Assembly (NCBI GenBank): GCA_934277645.1
Contig: CAKQUX010000003.1
Coordinates: 1 to 64,000 of the forward strand
From: an uncultured Clostridia bacterium
Lineage (GTDB): Bacteria > Bacillota > Clostridia > Christensenellales > CAG-917
DNA: 64,000 nucleotides
Direction: 5' to 3'
The notes under the pieces are model-generated. The model was given only the letters and a program-made list of their open reading frames with translations, was not told the origin of the DNA and made no database searches. The translations under genes were made by a program, and so were the position numbers. Numbering within the stretch: position 1 is the first letter of the stretch; each line of letters starts with the position of its first letter. Below, one piece after another: positions 50,296-59,204 of this stretch.

Positions 50296-51738
50296 ATGAG
50301 AATATTTGACACAAACGTTCAATTACTTAAATACAAGACTTTAAAAGCCGTCATCAAACATATATACGACGGCGATTTGGAAAGCGTTTATCTTGACGTT
50401 CCGAAAGAGATTATCCCGGGACCTAATGCGACTATGCGTTGTTGTATCTATAAGGAAAGGGCGATAGTCGGCGAAAGAGTAAAACTTGCGCTCGGCGGCG
50501 ACAAAGACAATCCGAATATCGTTGAAGTTATAGATATAGCTTGTGACGAATGTCCCGTTGACGGAATTATGGTTACGCCTGCGTGCAGGGGTTGCTTAAC
50601 TCACCAGTGTAAAGAGAATTGCCCTAAAGACGCTATAACGATTGTTGACAAGCACGCCGTCATAGACCAAAGCAAATGTATAGAGTGTGGCAAGTGCGTG
50701 AAGTCTTGTCCGTACGGCGCAATAATAGCGCAACATCGTCCGTGCGTCGTAAGCTGCAAGGCGAAGGCTTTGAAAGTTAATGCCGACACCAAAAAGGCGG
50801 AAATAAGCAGTGAAAAGTGCATAGGTTGCGGCGCGTGCGTTTATGCGTGTCCGTTCGGCGCAATAGTCGACAAATCGCTCATCGTCGATTGTATAAAGAT
50901 TTTACGCGGCTCAGACGATAATCAAAAATATAAGGTGTATGCCGTTATAGCTCCGAGTATCGTCAGTCAGTTTAAATACGCAAAAGTCGAACAAGTCATT
51001 ACCGGCATAAAGAAACTCGGTTTCCATCAAGTTGTCGAGGCGGCTTTGGGAGCTGACGTTGATTTGGATCTCGAAGCTGACGAATGTATCAAAAAGGGAA
51101 TTTTATTGAGCTCGTGCTGTCCTGCTTTTGTAATGTACGTTGAAAAGAATTTCCCTGAACTCAAAGAATATATTTCCGAAAACGTTTCGCCGATGGTTGT
51201 CACCGCAAAAATGATAAAGGCAAGCGACCCTACGGCAAAGGTCATATTTATCGGTCCGTGTTCGGCAAAGAAGCTCGAATATAAACTGCCTAAAACGGGC
51301 GGCGCGATAGATTGCGTTATGTCATTTGAAGAATTACAGGCATTTTTGGACGCAAGAGATATTGACGTTTCCGGTCTCGAAAGTTCTCCGCTTGACAATG
51401 CGTCGTATTTCGGAAGAATATTTGCAAAGAGCGGCGGCGTTACGCAAGGTATCAAAAACGAAGCCGCAAAAAAAGGTAAGGAAATTACCGCTTGCACAAT
51501 GAACGGCATTGACGAGTGCAGAATAGGGCTTACAAGGCTAAAATTCAAAAGAGCGACCGAAAACTTTTTTGAGGGCATGGCGTGTGACGGCGGCTGTATA
51601 AACGGCGCATTGTGCCTGACGCACGGCTCGAAAAATGTAGAGGACGTAGACCGCTACGGAAACGAAGCGAAAGAAAAGACTGTCGACAACTCCGTCAACC
51701 TTTATAAAATGGCTTTCAATAAGGAAGATAAAGAGTAA
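50296..51738 (+). CDS. Monomeric [FeFe] hydrogenase, group B-like
   Basis: A 480-aa enzyme. N-terminal [4Fe-4S] ferredoxin modules (CRGCLTHQCKENC, CIECGKCVKSC, CIGCGACVYAC). H-cluster: SSCCPAF (~274) keeps both cysteines, GPCSAKK (~320), and FFEGMACDGGCINGALC (~426) supplies the last two ligands. The catalytic Cys is intact, so unlike the HydS-like protein before it this one should make or oxidise H2. The short C-terminal end lacks the SH3-like part of group A enzymes. The ATG at 50296 (RBS GAGG) is preferred to an overlapping ATG at 50281. Last gene of the four-gene operon; terminator at 51845. Confidence 0.9.
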   Translation: MRIFDTNVQLLKYKTLKAVIKHIYDGDLESVYLDVPKEIIPGPNATMRCCIYKERAIVGERVKLALGGDKDNPNIVEVIDIACDECPVDGIMVTPACRGCLTHQCKENCPKDAITIVDKHAVIDQSKCIECGKCVKSCPYGAIIAQHRPCVVSCKAKALKVNADTKKAEISSEKCIGCGACVYACPFGAIVDKSLIVDCIKILRGSDDNQKYKVYAVIAPSIVSQFKYAKVEQVITGIKKLGFHQVVEAALGADVDLDLEADECIKKGILLSSCCPAFVMYVEKNFPELKEYISENVSPMVVTAKMIKASDPTAKVIFIGPCSAKKLEYKLPKTGGAIDCVMSFEELQAFLDARDIDVSGLESSPLDNASYFGRIFAKSGGVTQGIKNEAAKKGKEITACTMNGIDECRIGLTRLKFKRATENFFEGMACDGGCINGALCLTHGSKNVEDVDRYGNEAKEKTVDNSVNLYKMAFNKEDKE

Positions 51739-52115
51739 ACGAAAATCTGACGCCCTTAAACAAGCGGCATTGACGATTGGTTATAATGGAAACGTCAGAA
51801 AGAATAAAAAATAGCTTTAAATGCCAATAAAACGATAAAGCATAAAAAAACACGGCTTATAAGCCGTGTTTTTGTTTTTAATAATATTAAAATTAGTGTT
51901 TTTAATACTAAAAAATACTGTAAATAATATTGCGAATTAAATAATCGGATACTATAATCAGAAACTATTGATTAAATATAAGTATTTTATAAACAGTTTA
52001 ATTATAGTTTCGATTATTTATCGGCGTTGATTATTTATCTGTATCGATTATTCGATTGCTTGCCGATTTAAATTTAAAATCGGTTTTCATTGCCTGCAAA
52101 ATTTAACAAGAAATT
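51739..52115. other. Intergenic region after the hydrogenase operon
   Basis: About 375 nt: a terminator (51845) and AT-rich DNA with worn copies of CGATTATT(T/C)AT (about 52010-52060). Nothing else was recognised. Confidence 0.55.
51845..51873. terminator. Intrinsic terminator of the hydrogenase operon
   Basis: AAAACACGGCTTATAAGC followed by CGTGTTTT: a perfect 14-bp palindrome with A and T flanks. It could also end glyQS from the other side, though that stop is 240 nt away. Confidence 0.85.
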
Positions 52116-53498
52116 TTAATATTCAAATTCCTTTTCAAAATAGGCTTTAAGGTCGTCGATTTTGATTCTGACTTGCGCCATAGTGTCGCGTTCGCGAACG
52201 GTGACGGTGTCGTCCTCTAAGGTATCGAAGTCAACGGTTACGCAGAACGGCGTGCCGATTTCGTCTTGGCGACGATAACGCTTTCCGATTGAGCCTGTTG
52301 TGTCGAAGTCAACCGAGTAGTGCTTAGAAAGCATTTTGAACAACTCTTCCGCCTTTTCGTTAAGTTGTTTTTGAAGCGGAAGAACGGCGATTTTGATAGG
52401 AGCAAGAGCAGGGTGGAAATGAAGCACGACTCTGGTGTCGCCGTCGATTTCTTCTTCCTCGTATGCGTTGCACATAAAGGCAAGGAAAGCTCTGTCTGCG
52501 CCGAGCGAAGGCTCGATGACGTACGGAACGTATTTTTCATTCGTCACAGGGTCTATATAGCTAAGGTCTTTGCCCGATTCCTTGATATGTTGATTAAGGT
52601 CGTAGTCTGTTCTGTCCGCAACGCCCCAAAGTTCGCCCCAACCGAACGGGAACAAAAACTCAAAGTCGGTCGTCGCTTTGCTGTAAAAGCAAAGTTCTTC
52701 TTTGTCGTGGTCACGAAGTTTAAGGTTCTCGTCTTTCATTCCGAGTTCCAAAAGCCAGTTATGGCAGAAATTCTTCCAATAGTTAAACCATTCGAGGTCG
52801 GTGCCGGGTTTGCAGAAGAATTCGAGTTCCATTTGTTCAAATTCGCGAATTCTGAAAATAAAGTTGCCCGGGGTAATTTCGTTTCTGAAAGATTTACCGA
52901 TTTGTCCTATGCCGAACGGAACTTTTTTTCTCGTCGTGCGTTGAACGTTTTTGAAGTTCACAAAAATGCCCTGCGCAGTTTCAGGACGAAGATATACGGT
53001 CGACGTGCTGTCTTCGGTTACGCCGATAAAGGTTTTAAACATAAGGTTGAATTTTCTTATCGGAGTAAATTCGCTTTTGCCGCAAATAGGACAAGCGATT
53101 TTGTTGTCGGCAATGTATTTTTCCATTTGTTCGTTCGTCCACGAAGCAATGTTTTCTTCAATGCCTTTCTTTTTCATATATTCTTCGATCAAAGTATCGG
53201 CTCTGTGACGGGCTTTGCAACCTTTGCAGTCCAAAAGCGGGTCGCTGAAACCGCCGATGTGACCCGAAGCTCTCCAAGTGCTCGGATTCATCAAAATTGC
53301 GCTGTCGAGTCCGACGTTATATTCCGATTCGGTGATGAATTTTTTGAACCATGCTTGCTTGATATTGTTTTTAAGCAAGACGCCAAGAGGACCGTAGTCC
53401 CAAGAATTTGACAAACCGCCGTAGATTTCGCTGCCCGGATAAATGAAGCCGCGGTTTTTAGCCAAAGCGACAAGTTTGTCCATTGTAAGTTTTGCCAT
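52116..53498 (-). CDS. glyQS: Glycyl-tRNA synthetase, homodimeric type
   Basis: A 460-aa class II synthetase charging tRNA-Gly in one chain, as in many Clostridia and unlike the two-chain GlyQ/GlyS. GGLSNSWDYGPLG (27-39), a zinc-like CKGCKARH (motif near 95), LRPETAQGIF (motif 2, ~173), FGIGQIGKSFRNEITP, RIREFEQMELEFF, and the C-terminal PSLGADRAFLAFM (motif 3) plus anticodon-binding domain are seen. The ATG at 53498 with AGGAGT upstream is clear. It has two tandem promoters and no T-box leader, which is unusual for an aminoacyl-tRNA synthetase in Bacillota. Confidence 0.96.
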   Translation of the reverse strand: MAKLTMDKLVALAKNRGFIYPGSEIYGGLSNSWDYGPLGVLLKNNIKQAWFKKFITESEYNVGLDSAILMNPSTWRASGHIGGFSDPLLDCKGCKARHRADTLIEEYMKKKGIEENIASWTNEQMEKYIADNKIACPICGKSEFTPIRKFNLMFKTFIGVTEDSTSTVYLRPETAQGIFVNFKNVQRTTRKKVPFGIGQIGKSFRNEITPGNFIFRIREFEQMELEFFCKPGTDLEWFNYWKNFCHNWLLELGMKDENLKLRDHDKEELCFYSKATTDFEFLFPFGWGELWGVADRTDYDLNQHIKESGKDLSYIDPVTNEKYVPYVIEPSLGADRAFLAFMCNAYEEEEIDGDTRVVLHFHPALAPIKIAVLPLQKQLNEKAEELFKMLSKHYSVDFDTTGSIGKRYRRQDEIGTPFCVTVDFDTLEDDTVTVRERDTMAQVRIKIDDLKAYFEKEFEY

Positions 53499-53538
53499 AT
53501 CGCATACTCCTGAAATTTAAATATCAATAACTGACTAT

Positions 53539-53568
53539 ATAATAAATATATAAATTGTCGTTCGTCAA
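53539..53568 (-). promoter_or_regulatory. Promoter P2 of glyQS
   Basis: Minus strand -35 TTGACG (53563-53568), 18-nt spacer, -10 TATTAT (53539-53544). Confidence 0.6.
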
Positions 53569-53569
53569 A

Positions 53570-53598
53570 ATAATATTATATACTTTTGCCTATGTCAA
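53570..53598 (-). promoter_or_regulatory. Promoter P1 of glyQS
   Basis: Minus strand -35 TTGACA (53593-53598), 17-nt spacer, -10 TATTAT (53570-53575). Confidence 0.75.
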
Positions 53599-53693
53599 GT
53601 ATTCCGACATTTTTAAAAAATTATCACACAATTTTTGCCCCTTGCGTAAATTGAAGTATGGGGATACCCAATTAAGAAAAGGAGGTGCAAAAA

Positions 53694-53882
53694 ATGAACG
53701 GATGCTTTGGTCAAAACGGTTGCGGTTGTAGTTGCTGTGACCTTATTTTGTTGCTCTTACTCTTATCGTGTTGCGGATGCGGCTGTGGCTGCGGTTGCAA
53801 CGGGGGCGGTGGCTGCGATATTTGCAGTTGTTTGCCATTACTTATCATCTTATGCTGCTGCGGCGGATGCGGATGTAAGTAA
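53694..53882 (+). CDS. Small Cys/Gly-rich protein (high-cysteine HCB type)
   Basis: A 62-aa protein with 19 cysteines and strings of CGCGCGCGC, GGGGC and CCCGGCGC, plus two short hydrophobic stretches (DLILLLLLLS, LPLLIILCCC). Such proteins in spore-forming Clostridia are annotated as chorion-class high-cysteine (HCB) proteins; their role is unproven, with spore coat or metal binding suggested. The RBS is a perfect AAAGGAGGTG 6 nt before the ATG at 53694, so expression is expected to be high when on. A double hairpin follows the gene. No secretion signal. It lies alone, divergent from glyQS. Confidence 0.85.
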   Translation: MNGCFGQNGCGCSCCDLILLLLLLSCCGCGCGCGCNGGGGCDICSCLPLLIILCCCGGCGCK

Positions 53883-53895
53883 CACTCTTTTCAAC

Positions 53896-53949
53896 GGGAG
53901 AGTTTCTCTCCCTGAGCGGGCGGTGGCTTTGCCACCGCCTTATTCTTTC
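53896..53949 (+). terminator. Double-hairpin terminator of the Cys-rich gene
   Basis: GGGAGAG / CTCTCCC (loop TTT, 53896-53912) followed by GGCGGTGGC / GCCACCGCC (loop TTT, 53919-53939) and TTATTCTTT. Two GC-rich hairpins in an AT-rich setting. Confidence 0.75.
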
Positions 53950-54185
53950 GGAAAACAAGTCGAAATCGGAACGAAAGTCGGAGATAAAAATAGATTGTTT
54001 AAAAACAGCCGAATTAAAAAAGGTTTAATTAAAACGCCTTGATTTAAAAAACGATTTTAAAAAAAATTGATGTGAAATTTTTAATTTTTAGAAGATTGTT
54101 TAAAGCGGTTGATTTCAAAAAATTTTGATTTAATAATTTGCTTTAAAAACTTCCGAGTTAAAGATGCTTTGATATAAACTCTTTA
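53950..54185. other. Intergenic region, nothing recognised
   Basis: About 235 nt of A/T-rich DNA with repeated TTTAAAA and GATTTAA words. No gene, promoter or RNA was recognised. Confidence 0.45.
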
Positions 54186-54734
54186 ATGATAGGTTCCTTA
54201 TTTAAATTTCCTTTTTTAAAACTCGTTGTTGCCTTAAAGCATAGGTCAATTTTTACAAACATAGCATATAAAGTGAAAACTTTTAAAATGCTCAGTGCGG
54301 CAACGGCGTCGCTGTTTTTAATGCTATTGTTTGCTTATGCTAATGCAATGGTGATAAGTCTTGACGGCGGATTTTATTGCGGACTAAATTTGCCTGCGTT
54401 TAAGCCGACTAATTTGCTTATGGAAATTTTAGAGCCGATAAATTACGGCGTGCAAATATGGGTGGTGGCAACGCTCGTTTCCAAACGCAATTTCAAAGCG
54501 GAATTTTGGTTTCTCGTGCTTACAAACGTTTTAAGTTTGTTTGTACTTGTATTTATGTTTGCCTTAAAGAAGATATTTGCGGCGACTATACTTTTGGGTG
54601 TTACGCTTACACTTGAAATAATAACGCTAATAAAACTTGCCGTACACAAAAACGCTTGGATTCCGTATTTATTTACGGTTGCGCTTAACAGTTATCTTTT
54701 TATCGTTATGATATGGATTGCGATGAACAACTGA
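54186..54734 (+). CDS. TspO/MBR-like membrane protein
   Basis: A 182-aa protein with about five membrane helices: residues 38-55 (AATASLFLMLLFAYANAM), 82-98, 107-128, 131-150 (TILLGVTLTLEIITLIKLAV) and 156-180 (WIPYLFTVALNSYLFIVMIWI). NLPAFKPTNLL (68-78) and the last helix YLFTVALNSYLFIVMIW match the pattern of TspO (LPAFxP and VPYL....Y..F....N). TspO proteins bind porphyrins and other hydrophobic ligands. The start is uncertain: no RBS is seen at 54186, and an ATG at 54288 begins just before the first helix. Sequence is divergent, so the family call is tentative. Confidence 0.55.
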   Translation: MIGSLFKFPFLKLVVALKHRSIFTNIAYKVKTFKMLSAATASLFLMLLFAYANAMVISLDGGFYCGLNLPAFKPTNLLMEILEPINYGVQIWVVATLVSKRNFKAEFWFLVLTNVLSLFVLVFMFALKKIFAATILLGVTLTLEIITLIKLAVHKNAWIPYLFTVALNSYLFIVMIWIAMNN

Positions 54735-54950
54735 TTTGAGTTGACAAAAAGTATCGATATACGAATACGGCTACAATAAAGGTAGATAATAACTATAATT
54801 GTAAAACTATGTTCAAAACAATGAAAACAAAAAAGCGATACGCAAAATAGCTAAAACTAAAAAGTAAAATGCTTAAAATTATGTAAATTTAAAAATAATA
54901 AACTTAAAAATTATGCAAAATGCAAAAAACAATCTTTTACACTCAATAAC

Positions 54951-54979
54951 TTGTAATATTTTCCTTATTTTGTTATAAT
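54951..54979 (+). promoter_or_regulatory. Promoter of coaX
   Basis: -35 TTGTAA (54951-54956), 17-nt spacer, -10 TATAAT (54974-54979), 23 nt before the start codon. Confidence 0.7.
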
Positions 54980-55002
54980 TAAAAAAAATAATAGAGGGTA
55001 CT

Positions 55003-55776
55003 ATGCTTCTTGTTATGGACATAGGCAACACCAATCTCAAAATCGGCGTTTACGACGGCGACGAGTTGCTTGCCACTTGGAGAATCTCAACCGAATATAC
55101 GCGTACCGCCGATGAATACGGAATGGTGCTTTACGACCTTTTGGCGACCAAAAACGTAAGTTTTAAGGACGTGAGCGGAATTATCATTTCGTCCGTTGCG
55201 CCGAGCCTTAACTATACGATAGAGCATATGTGTTTCTATTACACGGGTATAAAACCTATCGTCGTTGACAGTGAAACGGCAACGGGGCTTAAACTCGGCT
55301 ACGACAATCCGTCCGAACTCGGCTCCGACCGCATTGTAGACGCCACGGCAGGCTATCATCTTTACGGCGGACCTGTTATTGTTATCGATTTCGGAAGCGC
55401 AACGACGTTTAACGCCGTTACTGCGGACGGCGAATATTTGGGCGGCGCGATTGCTCCGGGAATTAAAACCGCAACCGAATCACTCGTTATGACGGCGGCA
55501 AAACTCCCGAGAATCGAACTCACCAAACCCGAAAGCGTCATAGGCGCAAATACAAAAAGCTGTATGCAGTCGGGTATTGTTTACGGCTATACGGGACTTG
55601 TCGATTATATCGTAAAAAAGATGAAAGAAGACAGTCGTTTAAGCTCTGCAAAAGTAATAGCCACGGGCGGTTTATCCGAACTTATCGATAACAGCGAAAT
55701 GATTATCAACAAAATCGACAGAGCCTTGGCAATCAAAGGACTTAAAATCATTTACGATTTGAACAAAATCAACTAA
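55003..55776 (+). CDS. coaX: Type III pantothenate kinase
   Basis: A 257-aa ASKHA-fold kinase, first step of CoA synthesis. DIGNTN (6-11) is the P-loop-like phosphate motif, GSDRIVDA (~107) and DFGSATTFNAV (~129) match the family's motifs 2 and 3, and TGGLSELI (~221) is the end motif. Length is normal (about 255 aa). The ATG has GAGGG upstream. It stands alone, followed by a gap of 185 nt before hom. Confidence 0.96.
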   Translation: MLLVMDIGNTNLKIGVYDGDELLATWRISTEYTRTADEYGMVLYDLLATKNVSFKDVSGIIISSVAPSLNYTIEHMCFYYTGIKPIVVDSETATGLKLGYDNPSELGSDRIVDATAGYHLYGGPVIVIDFGSATTFNAVTADGEYLGGAIAPGIKTATESLVMTAAKLPRIELTKPESVIGANTKSCMQSGIVYGYTGLVDYIVKKMKEDSRLSSAKVIATGGLSELIDNSEMIINKIDRALAIKGLKIIYDLNKIN

Positions 55777-55961
55777 ATACGAAATAAGCTAAATAACAGA
55801 ACAAGCTAACGAAAAACAAAACAACAAAATAAACTAAAAAAGTTAAATATTAGTAAGAAAAAAATTGTTTTGCAGGCAATCGTTGAAAATCACAGGAAGC
55901 GAAAAAGAATAACGCAAATTAAAGTTTAAAACGCCGTTGCGTTTTAAAATTAGGAGTATAT

Positions 55962-57242
55962 ATGAAAAAAGTTGGCGTAGCATTACTTGGACTCGGAACC
56001 GTCGGCGGCGGAACGTATGAGATTTTGACAAAAAACCGCGAATACTTCCGTGAAACGTTGGGACTTGACGTAGAAGTCAAAGCCGTTTTGGAAAAGAACG
56101 TCGAAAGAGCTAAATCGCTCGGCGTAGACGAAAAAATCGTGTCTTGCGACATTAAGAGCGTTACGGAAAATCCCGAAATCGATATAGTGGCGGAATTTTT
56201 CGGTGGAATAGAACCTGCAAGAACGTTCCTTCTCGCTTCGTTAAAAGCAGGCAAGAGCATAGTCACGGCAAACAAAGAGCTTTTCTCAAAACATTGGTTC
56301 GAGCTTGAAGCCGCCGCAAAAGAAACGGGCGCAGGACTTTATTTCGAAGCAAGCTGCGTCGGCGGCGTACCTATCATCAGAACTATAGAAGAAGGTATGC
56401 AAGCAAATCGCATCGAAGAAATTAAAGGCATAATCAACGGCACGACAAACTACATTTTGACCGCTATGAGCGATGAAGGCAGCGAGTACGACGTTGCGCT
56501 TAAAAGAGCGCAAGAACTCGGTTACGCCGAATTTGACCCGACTGCGGACGTTGAAGGCTTTGACGCCACCTACAAAATTTCGATTTTGTCGACGCTTGCC
56601 TATCATAAACGCGTACCTATCGAAAAAGTTTCGAGAGAGGGTATTTCAAAGGTCGATGCCGCCGACATTAAAATCGGCAAGGAACTCGGATATACGATGA
56701 AGCTTCTTGCTTTGTCTAAGAATAAAAACGGAAAAATCGAAGCGAGAGTAGCTCCCGTTTTCGTTCCGACAACGCATCCGCTTGCGTCGGTCAAGGGTTC
56801 GTTTAACGCCGTTTATTTGCACGGCGACTCGGTAGACGATATTATGCTTTACGGACGCGGCGCAGGAGCTTTGCCTACGGGAAGCGCAATCGTAAGCGAC
56901 ATTCTTTATTGCGCAAAGCAAACCGAGCATAAGCGTTATCCGTTTGCGGAAAACGTTGCGTCTAATGACAGTGATTTCACAAGCGATTACGTCGCTAAGT
57001 TCTATATCCGTTTATCGGCTGAGGACGTTGAGGGCGTACTTGCAAAAATCACGAGCGTTCTTAAAAACAAAAACATCAATATCGAAGCCGTTCTTCAAAA
57101 GAAACCTGTTTCTAAGGACAATGCGCAAATCGTTTTTGTCACCGACAACGTAAAAGAAAGCAGCATCAAAAAAGCCATTGAAGAAATCAAAAATCTCGGA
57201 GCGGTCAAGCAAGTCGAATCGCTTTATCGAGTAGAGGAGTAA
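55962..57242 (+). CDS. hom: Homoserine dehydrogenase
   Basis: A 426-aa NAD(P)H-dependent enzyme turning aspartate semialdehyde into homoserine for threonine and methionine. N-terminal GLGTVGGGTYE (9-19), TANKELFSKH (~103), the catalytic lysine and FDPTADVEGFDATYKISIL block (~191), and a C-terminal ACT domain (about 347-426; FYIRLSAEDVEGVLAKITSVLKNK) for feedback. The ATG has AGGAG upstream. It starts a four-gene operon with malQ, a phosphopantetheinyl transferase and acpP; the next gene begins 2 nt after its stop. Confidence 0.96.
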   Translation: MKKVGVALLGLGTVGGGTYEILTKNREYFRETLGLDVEVKAVLEKNVERAKSLGVDEKIVSCDIKSVTENPEIDIVAEFFGGIEPARTFLLASLKAGKSIVTANKELFSKHWFELEAAAKETGAGLYFEASCVGGVPIIRTIEEGMQANRIEEIKGIINGTTNYILTAMSDEGSEYDVALKRAQELGYAEFDPTADVEGFDATYKISILSTLAYHKRVPIEKVSREGISKVDAADIKIGKELGYTMKLLALSKNKNGKIEARVAPVFVPTTHPLASVKGSFNAVYLHGDSVDDIMLYGRGAGALPTGSAIVSDILYCAKQTEHKRYPFAENVASNDSDFTSDYVAKFYIRLSAEDVEGVLAKITSVLKNKNINIEAVLQKKPVSKDNAQIVFVTDNVKESSIKKAIEEIKNLGAVKQVESLYRVEE

Positions 57243-57244
57243 TT

Positions 57245-58759
57245 TTGGATATCGAAAGGTCTTCGGGAGTATTATGCAATATTTCATCGTTGCCTAGCAA
57301 ATTCGGCATAGGCAATTTTTCCCGTGACGCCGAAAGTTTTGCTACCACTATTTACGATATGGGCTTCCGTTGGTGGCAGATGCTTCCGCTTACGGCAATA
57401 GGTGCAGGCAATTCTCCGTATTCCGGACTTAGCACTTATGCAGGAAACTATTTGTATATAAATCCGTACGAACTTATGGACTTAGGTCTTTTAACTCGTG
57501 ACGAGGCTAATAATGCAAAATACAACGGTTCGCCTTACAGAGTCGATTACAATTTCGCGAAATGGAACGTCAAAAACTTTTTGCAAATCGCCTTTAACAG
57601 ATTGGACGACGAGTTTAAAAAGAAAATCGAGGCGTTCAAAAAACAAGAAGGCGAGTGGCTTGAAAACTATGCCGTATTCCAAGCGATTGCCGAACAGTTC
57701 GGCACAAAGTGGTGGGAATGGGAAAAAGGTCTTCGCGACCACGACCAAAAAGCTATCGAAGCCTTTAAAAGAGCCAATAAAGAAAGATATGAATATTTTG
57801 TTTTCGAGCAGTACGAATTCTACCGCGAATGGTACGCTTTAAAAGCAAAAATAAACGAAATCGGAATTAAAATCATAGGCGACTTGCCTTTTTACGTCGC
57901 TCGCAACAGCGTTGACGTTTGGGCAAATCCTAAACAGTTTGACCTTGACGGTGCATATCGTCCTAAAACGGTGGCAGGAGTTCCGCCTGACGCTTTTTCG
58001 GCGGACGGACAACTTTGGGGCAATCCGTGTTACAATTTCGACGAAATGAAAAAGGATAATTACGGCTGGTGGCGCAAGCGTGTTTCGCATTGCTTTAAAA
58101 TGTACGACGGTTTAAGACTTGACCATTTCAGAGCGTTTTACAATTATTTCGCAATCCCGTTCGGCGAAGAGACGGCTAAAAACGGAAAATTTGTCGACGG
58201 TCCTAAAATGGAACTTATAAACCATTTTAAAAAGGACAACAAGAATGCGTTTATAATAGCGGAAGACCTTGGACTTTTATCCGACGACGTTGTCGAGTTC
58301 ATAAAAAAGACGGGACTTCCGGGAATGAAAATCTTCCAATTTGCGTTTGACGGAACGCCGTCTGCATACTTGCCGCACAACTACGACATAAATTGCGTGG
58401 CATACACGGGAACGCATGACAACAATACGACGCTCGGCTGGCTTTATGACACGAACGAAGGCGCAAGAAATTTCGCATTGAAGTATTGCGGTTTTTCGGG
58501 CGCAGGTTGGGGCGCAGGCGGTCCTAATTGCGGTTCGACAAAGGCGATTATAAAGACGATTATCGCATCGAGCGCTCGTCTTGCCGTCATTCCGCTTCAA
58601 GACCTTTTGGGCTACGGCGGCGATACAAGAATGAACGTCCCCGGCGTTGCCGAAGGAAACTGGGAATTTCGTGTTGCTTACGATGCGCTTATGAGTCTTG
58701 ACAGAACTTATTTTGCCGATATAAACGATACTTACGGAAGAACTTGCGGAAAGATATGA
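57245..58759 (+). CDS. malQ: 4-alpha-glucanotransferase (GH77)
   Basis: A 504-aa amylomaltase that moves glucan chains. RSSGVLCNISSLPSKFGIGNF (5-25) is the N-terminal signature; DLPFYVARNSVDVWANP, the nucleophile region RLDHFRAF (Asp about 293), the acid/base Glu in IIAEDLG (~340) and THDNNTTLGW (~395) are complete. The start codon is TTG at 57245 with GAGGAG upstream; no ATG alternative lies before the conserved block. It overlaps the next gene by 4 nt (ATGA). The pairing with hom and acpP has no obvious pathway logic. Confidence 0.95.
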   Translation: MDIERSSGVLCNISSLPSKFGIGNFSRDAESFATTIYDMGFRWWQMLPLTAIGAGNSPYSGLSTYAGNYLYINPYELMDLGLLTRDEANNAKYNGSPYRVDYNFAKWNVKNFLQIAFNRLDDEFKKKIEAFKKQEGEWLENYAVFQAIAEQFGTKWWEWEKGLRDHDQKAIEAFKRANKERYEYFVFEQYEFYREWYALKAKINEIGIKIIGDLPFYVARNSVDVWANPKQFDLDGAYRPKTVAGVPPDAFSADGQLWGNPCYNFDEMKKDNYGWWRKRVSHCFKMYDGLRLDHFRAFYNYFAIPFGEETAKNGKFVDGPKMELINHFKKDNKNAFIIAEDLGLLSDDVVEFIKKTGLPGMKIFQFAFDGTPSAYLPHNYDINCVAYTGTHDNNTTLGWLYDTNEGARNFALKYCGFSGAGWGAGGPNCGSTKAIIKTIIASSARLAVIPLQDLLGYGGDTRMNVPGVAEGNWEFRVAYDALMSLDRTYFADINDTYGRTCGKI

Positions 58760-59202
58760 TAATCTTTTATAAGTTCGGAAAAGTCGATTCGGACGAATTT
58801 ATTTTCGCCGCTTACGAAAAATATTGCGGTCTTAAAAATATCGATAGAAAAGAAAATAAAATCGTGCGTGACAAAAAACCGCATTTTGCGCTTGACACCG
58901 TAAAGTTCAATTTGTCGCATTGTCAAAATCTTACGGTAGTCGCTATGTCGGATTGCGAAGTAGGAATCGACGTTGAAAAAAGAAAGTCGCTTGACCAAAA
59001 ACTTTGCGAGTATCTGGGAGTAGAAGATATAGACGGCTTTGTAAGGTTAGAAGCGTGTGTAAAATACGACGGGCAAGGACTTAAAGGCATAAGAAGCGTA
59101 AACGAAAAAGAATACGCCGTAAAGAATATAAATTTTTTTCACGATTACGCGCTTGCCGTGTGCGGCGATGAAGATGCGGAGTTTGTGGAGTTAAAGGAGT
59201 AA
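58756..59202 (+). CDS. 4'-phosphopantetheinyl transferase, small Sfp type
   Basis: A 148-aa protein, small for the Sfp family. KPHFALDTVKFNLSHCQNLTVVAMSDCEVGIDVEKRKS (about 44-81) holds the conserved K-P, N-L-S-H and G-I-D-V-E motifs; the Asp and Glu bind Mg2+ and CoA. The second conserved Glu/Lys block is replaced by VRLEACVKYDGQGLKG (about 95-110), recognisable as W.xKEAx.K. It should load the phosphopantetheine arm onto an acyl carrier protein, and acpP is the next gene, 2 nt downstream. Start ATG overlaps the malQ stop. Confidence 0.82.
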   Translation: MIIFYKFGKVDSDEFIFAAYEKYCGLKNIDRKENKIVRDKKPHFALDTVKFNLSHCQNLTVVAMSDCEVGIDVEKRKSLDQKLCEYLGVEDIDGFVRLEACVKYDGQGLKGIRSVNEKEYAVKNINFFHDYALAVCGDEDAEFVELKE

Positions 59203-59204
59203 TT

